Shown here piece by piece: positions 1 to 5,659 of a DNA stretch of 7,190 nt (its first letter is position 1; each line of letters begins with the position of its first letter). The stretch lies in the NCBI GenBank assembly GCA_002293455.1, contig DBDH01000047.1:51361-58550 (forward strand), in the 5' to 3' direction. Below the pieces are notes generated by a model. It saw only the letters and a list, made by a program, of their open reading frames with translations, searched no databases and had not been told where the DNA came from. Position numbers and translations under genes: made by a program. The stretch comes from Treponema sp. UBA937 (GTDB taxonomy: Bacteria > Spirochaetota > Spirochaetia > Treponematales > Breznakiellaceae).

Positions 1-19
1 GCCGTTATACGACAGCCGC
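1..19 (-). tRNA. Partial tRNA gene, 5' end only (possibly tRNA-Gly)
   Basis: Read on the minus strand, the last 19 bases fit the 5' end of a tRNA. There is a seven-base acceptor arm GCGGCTG, T at position 8, a D-stem GTAT, then A14 and the invariant G18-G19 of the D-loop (AACGGC). A promoter with a perfect -35 box sits just upstream, and its predicted start is about 12 nt before the tRNA 5' end, as expected for a tRNA transcript. The anticodon and 3' half lie outside the window, so the identity is open. A GCG start is common in glycine tRNAs. The short length keeps confidence moderate. Confidence 0.5.
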
Positions 20-37
20 TTGAACAATGTTGACATA

Positions 38-66
38 AATGTAACGGTTCGGAAAAAACTTGTCAA
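38..66 (-). promoter_or_regulatory. Sigma-70-type promoter for the leftward tRNA
   Basis: On the minus strand there is a perfect -35 TTGACA (66-61), a 17-nt spacer and a -10 TACATT (43-38, 4 of 6 consensus matches). The predicted transcript start near 31 lies about 12 nt before the tRNA-like 5' end at 19. No terminator hairpin separates it from the alaS stop at 104-106, so read-through from alaS is also possible. Confidence 0.6.
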
Positions 67-103
67 TCAGTTTCCTATTGTTTGCCTGCCGTTATTATCA
101 GTA

Positions 104-1891
104 CTATTCCAGCACAGCCCTAATCCGGCGCACTCCGGCGGACGAGGATTGTTCTTTTTGTATCTTGAAATGTCCCATTCCGCCGGTCTTTTCCACATGA
201 GGACCGCCGCAGACTTCTTTGGAAAAATCTCCTATGCTGTAGACTTTTACCTGCGATTCATATTTTTCCCCGAAAAGAGCTGTCGCCCCGGAAGATTTCG
301 CGCTCTCAATATCCATAATCTCCATAGTTACGGGCAAATCCTTTTGAATCTGTGCGTTCACGATAGCTTCAACCTCGGCGATTTGTTCTTTGGTCATGGG
401 GGCATCGTGCGAAAAATCGAAACGCATCCGTTCCGCGGTGATATTGGAACCCCGCTGGGCGGCATGATCGCCTAAGATCATCTTTAACGCCTTGTGCAGA
501 AGATGGGTGGCGGTATGATATTTCACGGCCATTTCCCCTTGATCTCCCAAACCGCCTTTAAAGACCTGCTCGCTCCCCGCGCGCGAAAGTTCCTGATGCT
601 TCTTGAACGCTTCGTCAAATTCTTCGCGCCGAACGGTCATTCCGTGTTCGGCCGCCAATTCTTCCGTAAGTTCGATGGGGAATCCATAAGTATCGTACAA
701 CTTGAAAGCAAGACGGCCGCTCATGATCTTTTTGGGATCTTTCAGCAGATTGGGAAGCAGCTTTTCAAATTCGTGCTCGCCTTGTTTGAGGGTTTCGAGG
801 AACTTTTTTTCTTCCTTGTCGAGTTCTGTAATAATTCGATCACGGTTTTCTTCCAATTCAGGATAAGGCCCTTTCATCTGTTCGATCACAACTTCCGCGA
901 TGGGACAAAGAAACATTTCGTTGATGCCGAGTTTTCGTCCGTGCCTGACAACACGGCGGATAAGCCTGCGGAGTACGTAGCCCGCTCCGACATTGGAAGG
1001 CGTTACGGCTTTCGGGTCGCCTAAAATAAAAGAAGACGCTCTGACATGATCAGAAATGATCCTGACGGATTTGTCTTTTTCGCTGTCAGAACCGTAAGTA
1101 TAGCCTGACGCTTTTTCTACGGCGTTTATAATCGGCGCGAAAATTTCCGTTTCGTAAACGGATTTTTTTCCGTTAAGAACCGTTACGGTCCGCTCGATGC
1201 CCATTCCGGTATCAACGCATTTCCGGGCGAGCGGTTCATAAACGCCCTCGGCATTCTTGTTGTACTGCATGAAAACATCGTTCCATATTTCAAGCCATTT
1301 TCCGCAGGAACAGCCGGGACCGCAGTCAGGGCCGCAGGGTTCTTTCCCGAAATCGTAGAACATTTCTGTATCAGGGCCGCAGGGACCGGTCGTTCCGGCA
1401 GGTCCCCACCAGTTATCTTCCCTAGGCCGGTATACAATCCGCTCTTCGGGAATGCCGAGCCGTTTCCAGATGGCGGCGGATTCTTCGTCTTTTGGGATTC
1501 CGTCTTCCCCTTGAAAAACAGTTACCCCCAGCTTATCGATAGGAATCCCCAGCCACTGCGGTGATGTGAGAAACTCGAAACTCATCTCGATAGCGCCTTC
1601 TTTAAAATAATCGCCCAGGGACCAGTTTCCGAGCATTTCAAAAAAGGTCAGATGGCTGGGATCACCGACGGCTTCAATGTCCCCGGTGCGGATACATTTT
1701 TGATAATCGGTAAGCCGCTTTCCGGCAGGGTGTTCTTCCCCTAAAAGATAAGGCACAAGCGGGTGCATTCCCGCAGTGGTAAAAAGCACGGTAGGATCAT
1801 TATCAGGAAGAAGGGACTTCCCCTGAATCTGAGCATGTCCCTTGGACTTGAAAAACTCTATATATTTGGTACGCAGTTCGTTAGCATTCAT
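104..1891 (-). CDS. alaS: Alanine--tRNA ligase, short spirochaete type lacking the C-Ala domain
   Basis: Charges tRNA-Ala with alanine in the cytoplasm and deacylates mischarged Ser/Gly-tRNA-Ala. The 595-residue protein starts MNANELR, the usual AlaRS N-terminus. The class II catalytic core fills about residues 1-240 (FTTAGMHPLVPYL near 37-49; TGMGIERT near 228-235), followed by the tRNA-recognition region. The editing domain carries the zinc site H459-x3-H463 and C561-x3-H565 (CGGPH). The protein ends about 30 residues later, so the C-terminal oligomerisation (C-Ala) domain of the usual ~870-residue enzyme is absent, as known for spirochaetes. A Cys cluster (C186, C190, C194, C196) is inserted before EIWNDVFMQY. 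ATG at 1891 is preferred over an in-frame TTG at 1927 because homologues begin at MNANEL-like sequence and the TTG falls in a -35 box. No good Shine-Dalgarno precedes the ATG. Function is near certain; the start is likely. Confidence 0.96.
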   Translation of the reverse strand: MNANELRTKYIEFFKSKGHAQIQGKSLLPDNDPTVLFTTAGMHPLVPYLLGEEHPAGKRLTDYQKCIRTGDIEAVGDPSHLTFFEMLGNWSLGDYFKEGAIEMSFEFLTSPQWLGIPIDKLGVTVFQGEDGIPKDEESAAIWKRLGIPEERIVYRPREDNWWGPAGTTGPCGPDTEMFYDFGKEPCGPDCGPGCSCGKWLEIWNDVFMQYNKNAEGVYEPLARKCVDTGMGIERTVTVLNGKKSVYETEIFAPIINAVEKASGYTYGSDSEKDKSVRIISDHVRASSFILGDPKAVTPSNVGAGYVLRRLIRRVVRHGRKLGINEMFLCPIAEVVIEQMKGPYPELEENRDRIITELDKEEKKFLETLKQGEHEFEKLLPNLLKDPKKIMSGRLAFKLYDTYGFPIELTEELAAEHGMTVRREEFDEAFKKHQELSRAGSEQVFKGGLGDQGEMAVKYHTATHLLHKALKMILGDHAAQRGSNITAERMRFDFSHDAPMTKEQIAEVEAIVNAQIQKDLPVTMEIMDIESAKSSGATALFGEKYESQVKVYSIGDFSKEVCGGPHVEKTGGMGHFKIQKEQSSSAGVRRIRAVLE

Positions 1892-1897
1892 TGCTCT

Positions 1898-1927
1898 ATA
1901 GTAAGGGACTTCGCTTTTTCTGGTCAA
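1898..1927 (-). promoter_or_regulatory. Candidate alaS promoter at the edge of the Rpn remnant
   Basis: On the minus strand, -35 TTGACC (1927-1922, 5 of 6 matches) is separated by 18 nt from -10 TACTAT (1903-1898, 4 of 6). The usual 7-nt distance would put the transcript start on the A of the alaS ATG at 1891, giving a leaderless or nearly leaderless message. That fits the lack of a Shine-Dalgarno there. This is a pattern match only. Confidence 0.4.
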
Positions 1928-2145
1928 TACTCCACAGAGAAGTGCTTTATGAACTGGGTAAGATCGATAAAAAAGGAGATACTACAGCTGTTGTAAAGAA
2001 CTGGCGGAATACAGCTTCTTTGTGGATAACTTAGAAGAATGGAACATGGAAGACGCAATTGCTTACGCGAAAAAAGAAGGGTGGGAAGATGGGCGTTATG
2101 ATGGACAGGACTATATTCAGGCAAAGCAGCAGCGCATGACACCCG
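1924..2145 (+). pseudogene. 3' remnant of an Rpn-family (PD-(D/E)XK nuclease/transposase) gene, frameshifted
   Basis: A decayed coding stretch opposite to alaS. From 1924 to 1995 one frame reads SILHREVLYELGKIDKKGD and on to TTAVV, then soon meets a stop (TAG, 2032-2034). From 1998 another frame continues ELAEYSFFVDNLEEW then NMEDAIAYAKKEGWEDGR. Adding one A to the AAA run at 1995-1997 (GTA AAA GAA) joins the two into a single open frame. The joined text resembles the C-terminal part of Rpn-type proteins, which end in a charged helix rich in KEG/EDGR-like repeats. The nuclease domain is missing because the left end abuts the start of alaS, and the right end runs into the pdxK terminator. The GTG-started frame from 2022 is only the second half of this remnant. 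Family assignment is from memory of such tails, so it is moderate; the open-frame join is read directly. Confidence 0.55.
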
Positions 2146-2175
2146 AAAAAAACCTCGCGCTGTTTGCGAGGTTTT
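2146..2175 (-). terminator. Intrinsic terminator of pdxK
   Basis: The two 10-nt arms AAAACCTCGC (2149-2158) and GCGAGGTTTT (2166-2175) are perfectly complementary around a 7-nt loop. On the minus strand the hairpin is followed by a run of T (complement of the A run 2152-2146). It lies four bases beyond the pdxK stop. A short T run on the other side could also give weak rightward termination. Confidence 0.85.
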
Positions 2176-2179
2176 GGCA

Positions 2180-2998
2180 TCAGCCTTTAAACACCGTATC
2201 TTTCCGCCAGGAGCTGGGATTTCCGGGGCCAACCCACTTGTTAAGCGGAAAACCGGCTTCAAGGCTCTTGAAGATAAATTGCTTTGCTGTCAGAACCGCA
2301 TCATACACCGAAAGCCCCTGAGCCAACCCGGATGTAATGGCGGCGGCGGTGGTACAGCCTGCTCCGTGAGTCCAAATTGTTTTTAACAGCGGAGATTCAA
2401 CACTTTCAAAATTTTTTCCATCGTAGAAAAGATCGATGGCTCTAACCGCACCGGCAAGTTTTGAACCGCCTTTTATAAATACATGTTTGGCGCCTTTATC
2501 CGCAATGATCCGAGCGGCTTCTTTCATTTGTTCAAGAAATACAATATCTTTTAAACCCGAAAGCTGAGCCGCTTCAAAAAGATTCGGCGTAACTATCTGC
2601 GCCAAAGGAAGAAGTTTCTCGGCAATAGCGGTGTTGAGTTCGGGATTGAGCGCCTCGCCCGCTCCTTTGCAAACCATAACAGGATCAAGGACATAATTTT
2701 TCACATGGAATGATTCAATATATTCCCTCGTTAATTCCACGGCATGAAAAGTTCCAAGCATCCCGGATTTGGCAGCCTCTACCCCGGCTCCCTTAAAAAT
2801 GGTTTCCATCTGCGCTCTTAAAGCGGCTTCATCCAAAGGGAAAACCTTATGCGACCAATTATTCTCAGGGTCCATCGCAGCAATAACCGTAACCGCCGCC
2901 ATGCCGTAAAGACCGTATTCTTCAAACGTTTTCAGATCCGCTTCAAGACCAGCTCCTCCTGACGCGTCTGATCCCGCAATAGTTGCAACCTTAATCAT
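2180..2998 (-). CDS. pdxK: Pyridoxal/pyridoxine kinase of the ThiD-like, dual-cysteine type
   Basis: Predicted cytoplasmic ribokinase-fold kinase that phosphorylates pyridoxal/pyridoxine to PLP/PNP for B6 salvage; some relatives also act on hydroxymethylpyrimidine. The 272-residue protein begins MIKVATIAGSD with the SGGAGLEADLKTF substrate loop (13-25). It carries MDPENNWSHKVFP (42-54), which is like Bacillus/Staphylococcus PdxK and unlike classical ThiD, then DPVMVCKG (105-112), VTPNLFEA (136-143) and the anion-hole motif THGAGCT (210-216). C110 in the lid and C215 in GAGC match the two cysteines of the 'CC' pyridoxal kinases. The start at 2998 is chosen because a strong AAGGAGAT lies five bases upstream; the longer frame to 3079 has no conserved sequence. 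It is followed directly by a terminator and has its own promoters, so it is probably monocistronic. A pure thiD role remains possible. Confidence 0.85.
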   Translation of the reverse strand: MIKVATIAGSDASGGAGLEADLKTFEEYGLYGMAAVTVIAAMDPENNWSHKVFPLDEAALRAQMETIFKGAGVEAAKSGMLGTFHAVELTREYIESFHVKNYVLDPVMVCKGAGEALNPELNTAIAEKLLPLAQIVTPNLFEAAQLSGLKDIVFLEQMKEAARIIADKGAKHVFIKGGSKLAGAVRAIDLFYDGKNFESVESPLLKTIWTHGAGCTTAAAITSGLAQGLSVYDAVLTAKQFIFKSLEAGFPLNKWVGPGNPSSWRKDTVFKG

Positions 2999-3027
2999 AA
3001 AAAATCTCCTTGTGTCCCCTGTCATAA

Positions 3028-3055
3028 ATATATTAAAAAGTGAGGCTTTCACAAA
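3028..3055 (-). promoter_or_regulatory. Candidate proximal promoter of pdxK
   Basis: On the minus strand -35 TTGTGA (3055-3050) and -10 TATATT (3033-3028) are separated by 16 nt, giving a leader of about 20 nt that contains the AAGGAGAT ribosome binding site. Confidence 0.4.
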
Positions 3056-3091
3056 AAATTGTTTTGGGGGAAACTTCAATGTTTTATGAAC

Positions 3092-3121
3092 ACTATAATT
3101 TTTTTGGGTATTTATTGTCTA
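3092..3121 (-). promoter_or_regulatory. Candidate distal promoter of pdxK
   Basis: On the minus strand -35 TAGACA (3121-3116, 5 of 6) and -10 TATAGT (3097-3092, 5 of 6) have an 18-nt spacer. It scores better than the proximal site and would give a leader of about 85 nt. A rightward TATAAT overlaps at 3094-3099 but has no matching -35. Confidence 0.4.
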
Positions 3122-3130
3122 GAGATTTGT

Positions 3131-3168
3131 AAAAAAAATAGAGGCTGACCCCTGCCGCTTTTTCCTCT
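3131..3168 (-). terminator. Weak leftward terminator-like hairpin
   Basis: Read leftward, AGAGG (3168-3164) pairs with CCTCT (3144-3140) around a long 19-nt loop, followed by A and eight T (complement of the A run 3138-3131). The 5-bp stem is weak. No leftward gene is recognised upstream that would need it, so it may be chance or mark a lost gene. Confidence 0.25.
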
Positions 3169-3223
3169 GTGTATCAATGATAGTAACATCCATATTCCGT
3201 ACGTGTTTGAATTGCTGGAAGGA

Positions 3224-3253
3224 TTGACATTCAGCCCTCATTAATGGGAAAAT
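3224..3253 (+). promoter_or_regulatory. Candidate promoter of the rplM-rpsI-recX operon
   Basis: A perfect -35 TTGACA (3224-3229) is followed after 18 nt by GAAAAT (3248-3253, 4 of 6). It would give a leader of about 155 nt before rplM, long for a simple operon but usual for a ribosomal-protein operon with leader control. Confidence 0.4.
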
Positions 3254-3270
3254 AGCATTGAACTTGTATT

Positions 3271-3312
3271 GCGGTCCCCTGATGCCAACGAGGGACAGCG
3301 AGCGGTCTTTTT
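3271..3312 (+). promoter_or_regulatory. Possible structured leader of rplM
   Basis: GTCCCCT (3274-3280) can pair with AGGGAC (3291-3296) with one bulged C. GCGGTC is repeated directly at 3271-3276 and 3302-3307, and the second copy runs into TTTTT (3308-3312). Such structure between promoter and rplM is where L13 leaders lie in other bacteria. I do not recognise a known leader family, and the rest of the 3122-3415 stretch shows no gene. Confidence 0.25.
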
Positions 3313-3415
3313 GAGTCTGTATGATTGGAAAGGACGAGGGTGCGGAATAGACTTTCACCGTTATAAAAGTTTTGTCTGTGTCCATTAATTCATAACATAC
3401 GAGTAAAGGTACTGT

Positions 3416-3844
3416 ATGAAAACTGTATTTGTTAAACCTGCGGAAGTGGAGCGCAAGTGGTTTGTTATCGATGCCGAGGGAAAAGTCCTTGGCAGAGTTG
3501 CTGCCAAAGCCGCCGCTATTGTCCGAGGGAAAGAAAAAGCGTCTTATGCTCCTCACCAGGAAATAGGTGATTTTGTAGTTATCATCAATGCTGATAAAAT
3601 AGCGGTTACCGGCCGGAAAGCTCAGCAAAAGATGTATCATAAACACACCGGTTATGTGGGGGGGTTGAAATCCAACAATTTTGAAGCCCTCATAGCCCGG
3701 CATCCGGCTTCCCCTGTGGAGTTGGCCGTTAAAGGAATGCTTCCCAAGGGTCCCCTTGGCAGGAAGCTTTTCAAGAATGTGAAGGTCTATGCAGGCCCCC
3801 AACATCCCCATTCAGCGCAGAGCCCTGTGGCTATTGATTTATAA
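3416..3844 (+). CDS. rplM: Large ribosomal subunit protein L13 (uL13)
   Basis: An early-assembly protein of the 50S subunit that binds 23S rRNA. The 142 residues are the normal family length. The N-terminal core has WFVIDAEGKVLGRVAAKAA (15-33) and the family signature runs from VKGMLPKGPLGRKLF (105-119) to VYAGPQHPH (124-132). The ATG is preceded by AAAGG at a usable distance. It is first in an rplM-rpsI pair, with rpsI starting 11 nt after the stop, the arrangement found across bacteria, so the two are surely co-transcribed. The upstream leader of over 150 nt suggests post-transcriptional control by a ribosomal protein, but this is inference. Confidence 0.97.
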   Translation: MKTVFVKPAEVERKWFVIDAEGKVLGRVAAKAAAIVRGKEKASYAPHQEIGDFVVIINADKIAVTGRKAQQKMYHKHTGYVGGLKSNNFEALIARHPASPVELAVKGMLPKGPLGRKLFKNVKVYAGPQHPHSAQSPVAIDL

Positions 3845-3855
3845 GAGGTGGCAAG

Positions 3856-4248
3856 GTGATTAAGAATCTCGGTATTGGAACCGGAAGAAGAAAAACCTCC
3901 GTCGCCAGGGTATATATCCGGGACGGAAGCGGAAAAGTGGTTATTAACGGTAAGGAATTGAATACTTACTTCACTATGGGCGAACATGCTTACATGGTTC
4001 GGCAGCCTTTGATGGTTACCGCCAGCGAAAATAAGTACGACATTCTTATCAATGTATACGGCGGAGGCGTGAACGGACAAGCAGGCGCGTGCCGTCATGG
4101 TCTTGCCAGAGCGCTCTGTCAGGTAGACGAAGGGAATTATACTTCCCTCCGGAGCAATGGCTTCCTCACCAGAGACCCCAGAATGGTAGAACGCAAGAAG
4201 TACGGTCAGGCCGGTGCCCGTCGCCGCTTCCAGTTCTCCAAGCGCTAA
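3856..4248 (+). CDS. rpsI: Small ribosomal subunit protein S9 (uS9)
   Basis: A 30S protein whose C-terminal tail reaches the P-site tRNA. The 130 residues are full length: GTGRRKTSVARVYI near the N-terminus (8-21), the family signature from GGGVNGQAGACRHGLARAL (69-87), and the basic tail RRRFQFSKR ending in the conserved Lys-Arg. Translation starts at GTG (3856), supported by AGAGGTGG a few bases upstream and by homologous N-termini. It follows rplM by 11 nt and precedes recX by 29 nt with no terminator between, so all three probably form one transcript. Confidence 0.97.
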   Translation: MIKNLGIGTGRRKTSVARVYIRDGSGKVVINGKELNTYFTMGEHAYMVRQPLMVTASENKYDILINVYGGGVNGQAGACRHGLARALCQVDEGNYTSLRSNGFLTRDPRMVERKKYGQAGARRRFQFSKR

Positions 4249-4269
4249 ACGCACGTTTATTTTGCAAGG

Positions 4270-4289
4270 AACCGTTTTTGGTAACGGTT
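4270..4289 (+). promoter_or_regulatory. Hairpin enclosing the recX start codon
   Basis: AACCGTT (4270-4276) and AACGGTT (4283-4289) are perfectly complementary, with a 6-nt loop TTTGGT that contains the TTG start codon (4278-4280). The Shine-Dalgarno AAGGA (4266-4270) abuts the stem, its last A being the first stem base. No T run follows, so it is not a terminator. It could limit recX translation relative to rpsI. Confidence 0.5.
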
Positions 4290-4895
4290 ATTTCGCTTAA
4301 AACAGGAACCGATCCGGATATCTTACGTATAGGCCTTTCGGACGGTTCTTTGTTTTCTTTGCGTCTTTCTTATCTGCCTCATTTTTATCAGAATGCTTGT
4401 TTTTATTCGGTAGATCAATCAATTACAAATGAACATGCCGATGATCTCCGAAATGCTGCCGGGTGTTACCGCTGTGAAAGGGCCGCTTTGCAGCTTGTTG
4501 CCAGAGCCGAACAGAGCAGTTTCGGCATCAGACAGAAACTGGAAAAAAGAGGACATCCCTCCGGATATATCAAAAAAGTTCTGACCCGGCTTATCGATCT
4601 CGAAATCATCGATGATGCTCGTTATGCGAAACGATGGCTTTCCAGCCGAATCAATCAATTAAACGGAACTCCGCTCCGGTTTTTAAGCGGCCTTTGCGGC
4701 CGGGGCATAAACCGGGATACCGCGTCTCTCGCACTCAAATCCGTTCTCACTCCCGATATTGAATATGAACTGATACAGGCCTATATCAGGAAGAAGCGTC
4801 TTCTTCAAGATGATCTGTATCAGTTTAAAAGAGCGTTACAGACTGAGGGGTTTTCCAAAGCATCGATTCATAGATTGCTGGAAGAAGAAGAATGA
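4278..4895 (+). CDS. recX: Regulatory protein RecX
   Basis: RecX binds RecA filaments and modulates, usually inhibits, strand exchange and the SOS response. The 205-residue product has a poorly conserved N-terminal domain (1-55) and then three-helix RecX repeats: the first reads LVARAEQSSFGIRQKLEKRG (73-92) and leads to IDLEIIDDARYAKRW (106-120); weaker repeats follow at about 130-160 and 165-200. The frame is open from 4089 but the part before 4278 overlaps rpsI and is its shadow. TTG at 4278 is chosen because AAGGA lies 7 nt upstream and RecX-like sequence (ISLKTGTDPDILRIGL) begins just after. Placement in the ribosomal-protein operon, away from recA, with a rare start inside a hairpin suggests low expression. 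Repeat 1 makes the family call firm; the exact start is likely but unproven. Confidence 0.87.
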   Translation: MVTVISLKTGTDPDILRIGLSDGSLFSLRLSYLPHFYQNACFYSVDQSITNEHADDLRNAAGCYRCERAALQLVARAEQSSFGIRQKLEKRGHPSGYIKKVLTRLIDLEIIDDARYAKRWLSSRINQLNGTPLRFLSGLCGRGINRDTASLALKSVLTPDIEYELIQAYIRKKRLLQDDLYQFKRALQTEGFSKASIHRLLEEEE

Positions 4896-4966
4896 TTTAC
4901 ATACGACTTGTGCTGTCTCCCCAATGAAGAACGGTACTCACGATGAAAGAAAAGAGGAGAACAGTC

Positions 4967-4998
4967 AAGATTTTTTCACAAGATGCAATCTTTTTTTT
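4967..4998 (+). terminator. Weak intrinsic terminator after recX
   Basis: AAGATT (4967-4972) pairs with AATCTT (4987-4992) around a 14-nt loop, overlapping a run of eight T (4991-4998). The stem is short and AT-only except for one G-C pair, so termination may be partial. It would close the rplM-rpsI-recX transcript before the next promoter. Confidence 0.4.
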
Positions 4999-5026
4999 GT
5001 TGTTTATCGGATAATCATGGTATAAT
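4997..5026 (+). promoter_or_regulatory. Extended -10 promoter of the SUKH gene
   Basis: A perfect TATAAT (5021-5026) preceded by TG plus one base (extended -10) has a weak -35 TTGTTG (4997-5002) 18 nt upstream. The downstream TATAATGTTCC is identical to the promoter before the acetyltransferase. Confidence 0.65.
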
Positions 5027-5058
5027 GTTCCAGAAAAAGAAACAGCGGAGGAAAAAAT

Positions 5059-5520
5059 ATGGCAATTATCGATGAAATTATTGATATTGTAAACGAAGAT
5101 TCCGGCGCGATGCTGCCGCGGCCCGCAAGCGAAGAAGACATTGCCGAGTGTCAAGAAGATTTGATAGACATCGGTCTTGAACCGCTGCCCGAAGGCTATA
5201 TCGACTTTCTGAAAAAGATCAATGGCTTTGCGTGGAACGGCATTGAGTTTTACAGCACCGATCAAGTTGTGGAAGCCGCCAATCCCGACGGCTATCGTTT
5301 AATGGACCTTGTTACCATGAACGACGAATTCAACGACATGTATGAACTTGACGAAAAAGTGCTGCTTGGCCGTTCCGACATCGATTATTACACTTACAAC
5401 ATTGGAACAGAAAAATACGAAGTGCTGGAATTTGAAAGCCGCGAAACAATGGATGAATTTGAAACATTCGAGGCTTTATTTCGATTTACTGTCGGCGGCA
5501 GACTGGGGTTAAATCAATGA
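5059..5520 (+). CDS. SMI1/KNR4 (SUKH) family protein, YrhA-like
   Basis: A 153-residue, strongly acidic, soluble protein without signal peptide or membrane segment. The SUKH core is visible: an N-terminal helix, the segment LPEGYIDFLKKINGFAWNGI (43-62) typical of the family, FYSTDQV (64-70), and LMDLVTMNDEFNDMY (81-95). The second half contains strands around VLLGRSDIDYYTY. It is most like Bacillus YrhA-type members. SUKH proteins often act as immunity proteins to polymorphic or contact-dependent toxins, but no toxin or toxin fragment is next to it, so here the function is open. ATG at 5059 has GGAGG at good spacing, and the gene has its own extended -10 promoter. Transcription ends or is interrupted at the palindrome after it. 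Confidence 0.75.
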   Translation: MAIIDEIIDIVNEDSGAMLPRPASEEDIAECQEDLIDIGLEPLPEGYIDFLKKINGFAWNGIEFYSTDQVVEAANPDGYRLMDLVTMNDEFNDMYELDEKVLLGRSDIDYYTYNIGTEKYEVLEFESRETMDEFETFEALFRFTVGGRLGLNQ

Positions 5521-5533
5521 TGCTATATTAGCC

Positions 5534-5559
5534 AAATATACCTACCGGTCGGTATATTT
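5534..5559. promoter_or_regulatory. 26-bp palindrome, operator or terminator
   Basis: AAATATACC (5534-5542) and GGTATATTT (5551-5559) are perfect inverted arms, and the centre ACCGGT (5544-5549) is itself palindromic, so 24 of 26 positions are symmetric about 5546/5547. The symmetry through the centre resembles a dimer-bound operator, for example a TetR-family site. It can also fold as a 9-bp stem followed by TTTT, a weak terminator for the SUKH gene. It lies about 40 bp upstream of the acetyltransferase -35. Confidence 0.55.
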
Positions 5560-5597
5560 TGAATCCGGGCTGGAAAAATACATTTTTCTTTCTGAAG

Positions 5598-5626
5598 TTG
5601 TTTTGCGCAACGGGCTTTGATATAAT
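5598..5626 (+). promoter_or_regulatory. Extended -10 promoter of the acetyltransferase gene
   Basis: TATAAT (5621-5626) with TGA directly upstream forms an extended -10; a partial -35 TTGTTT (5598-5603) lies at the ideal 17 nt. The predicted leader is about 27 nt. Confidence 0.65.
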
Positions 5627-5659
5627 GTTCCCTGTTAGCAAAATTGAGAGGGAATGATC

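Noticed and set aside
1892..1927. Longer alaS start at TTG
   Set aside because: The 12 extra residues are not AlaRS-like and the TTG falls inside the best -35 box; MNANELR matches family starts.
2022..2321. 99-codon plus-strand frame starting GTG
   Set aside because: Its first part is the second half of the Rpn remnant, and its last part is antisense to the pdxK 3' end and crosses a terminator, so it is not a gene by itself.
3119..3811. 230-codon minus-strand frame across rplM
   Set aside because: Most of it is antisense to the certain rplM gene, no start has a ribosome binding site, and the product is not recognised. Only its stretch before rplM is kept as an open question.
4089..4277. Upstream extension of the recX frame
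   Set aside because: It overlaps rpsI and reads as its shadow; no RecX-like sequence there.
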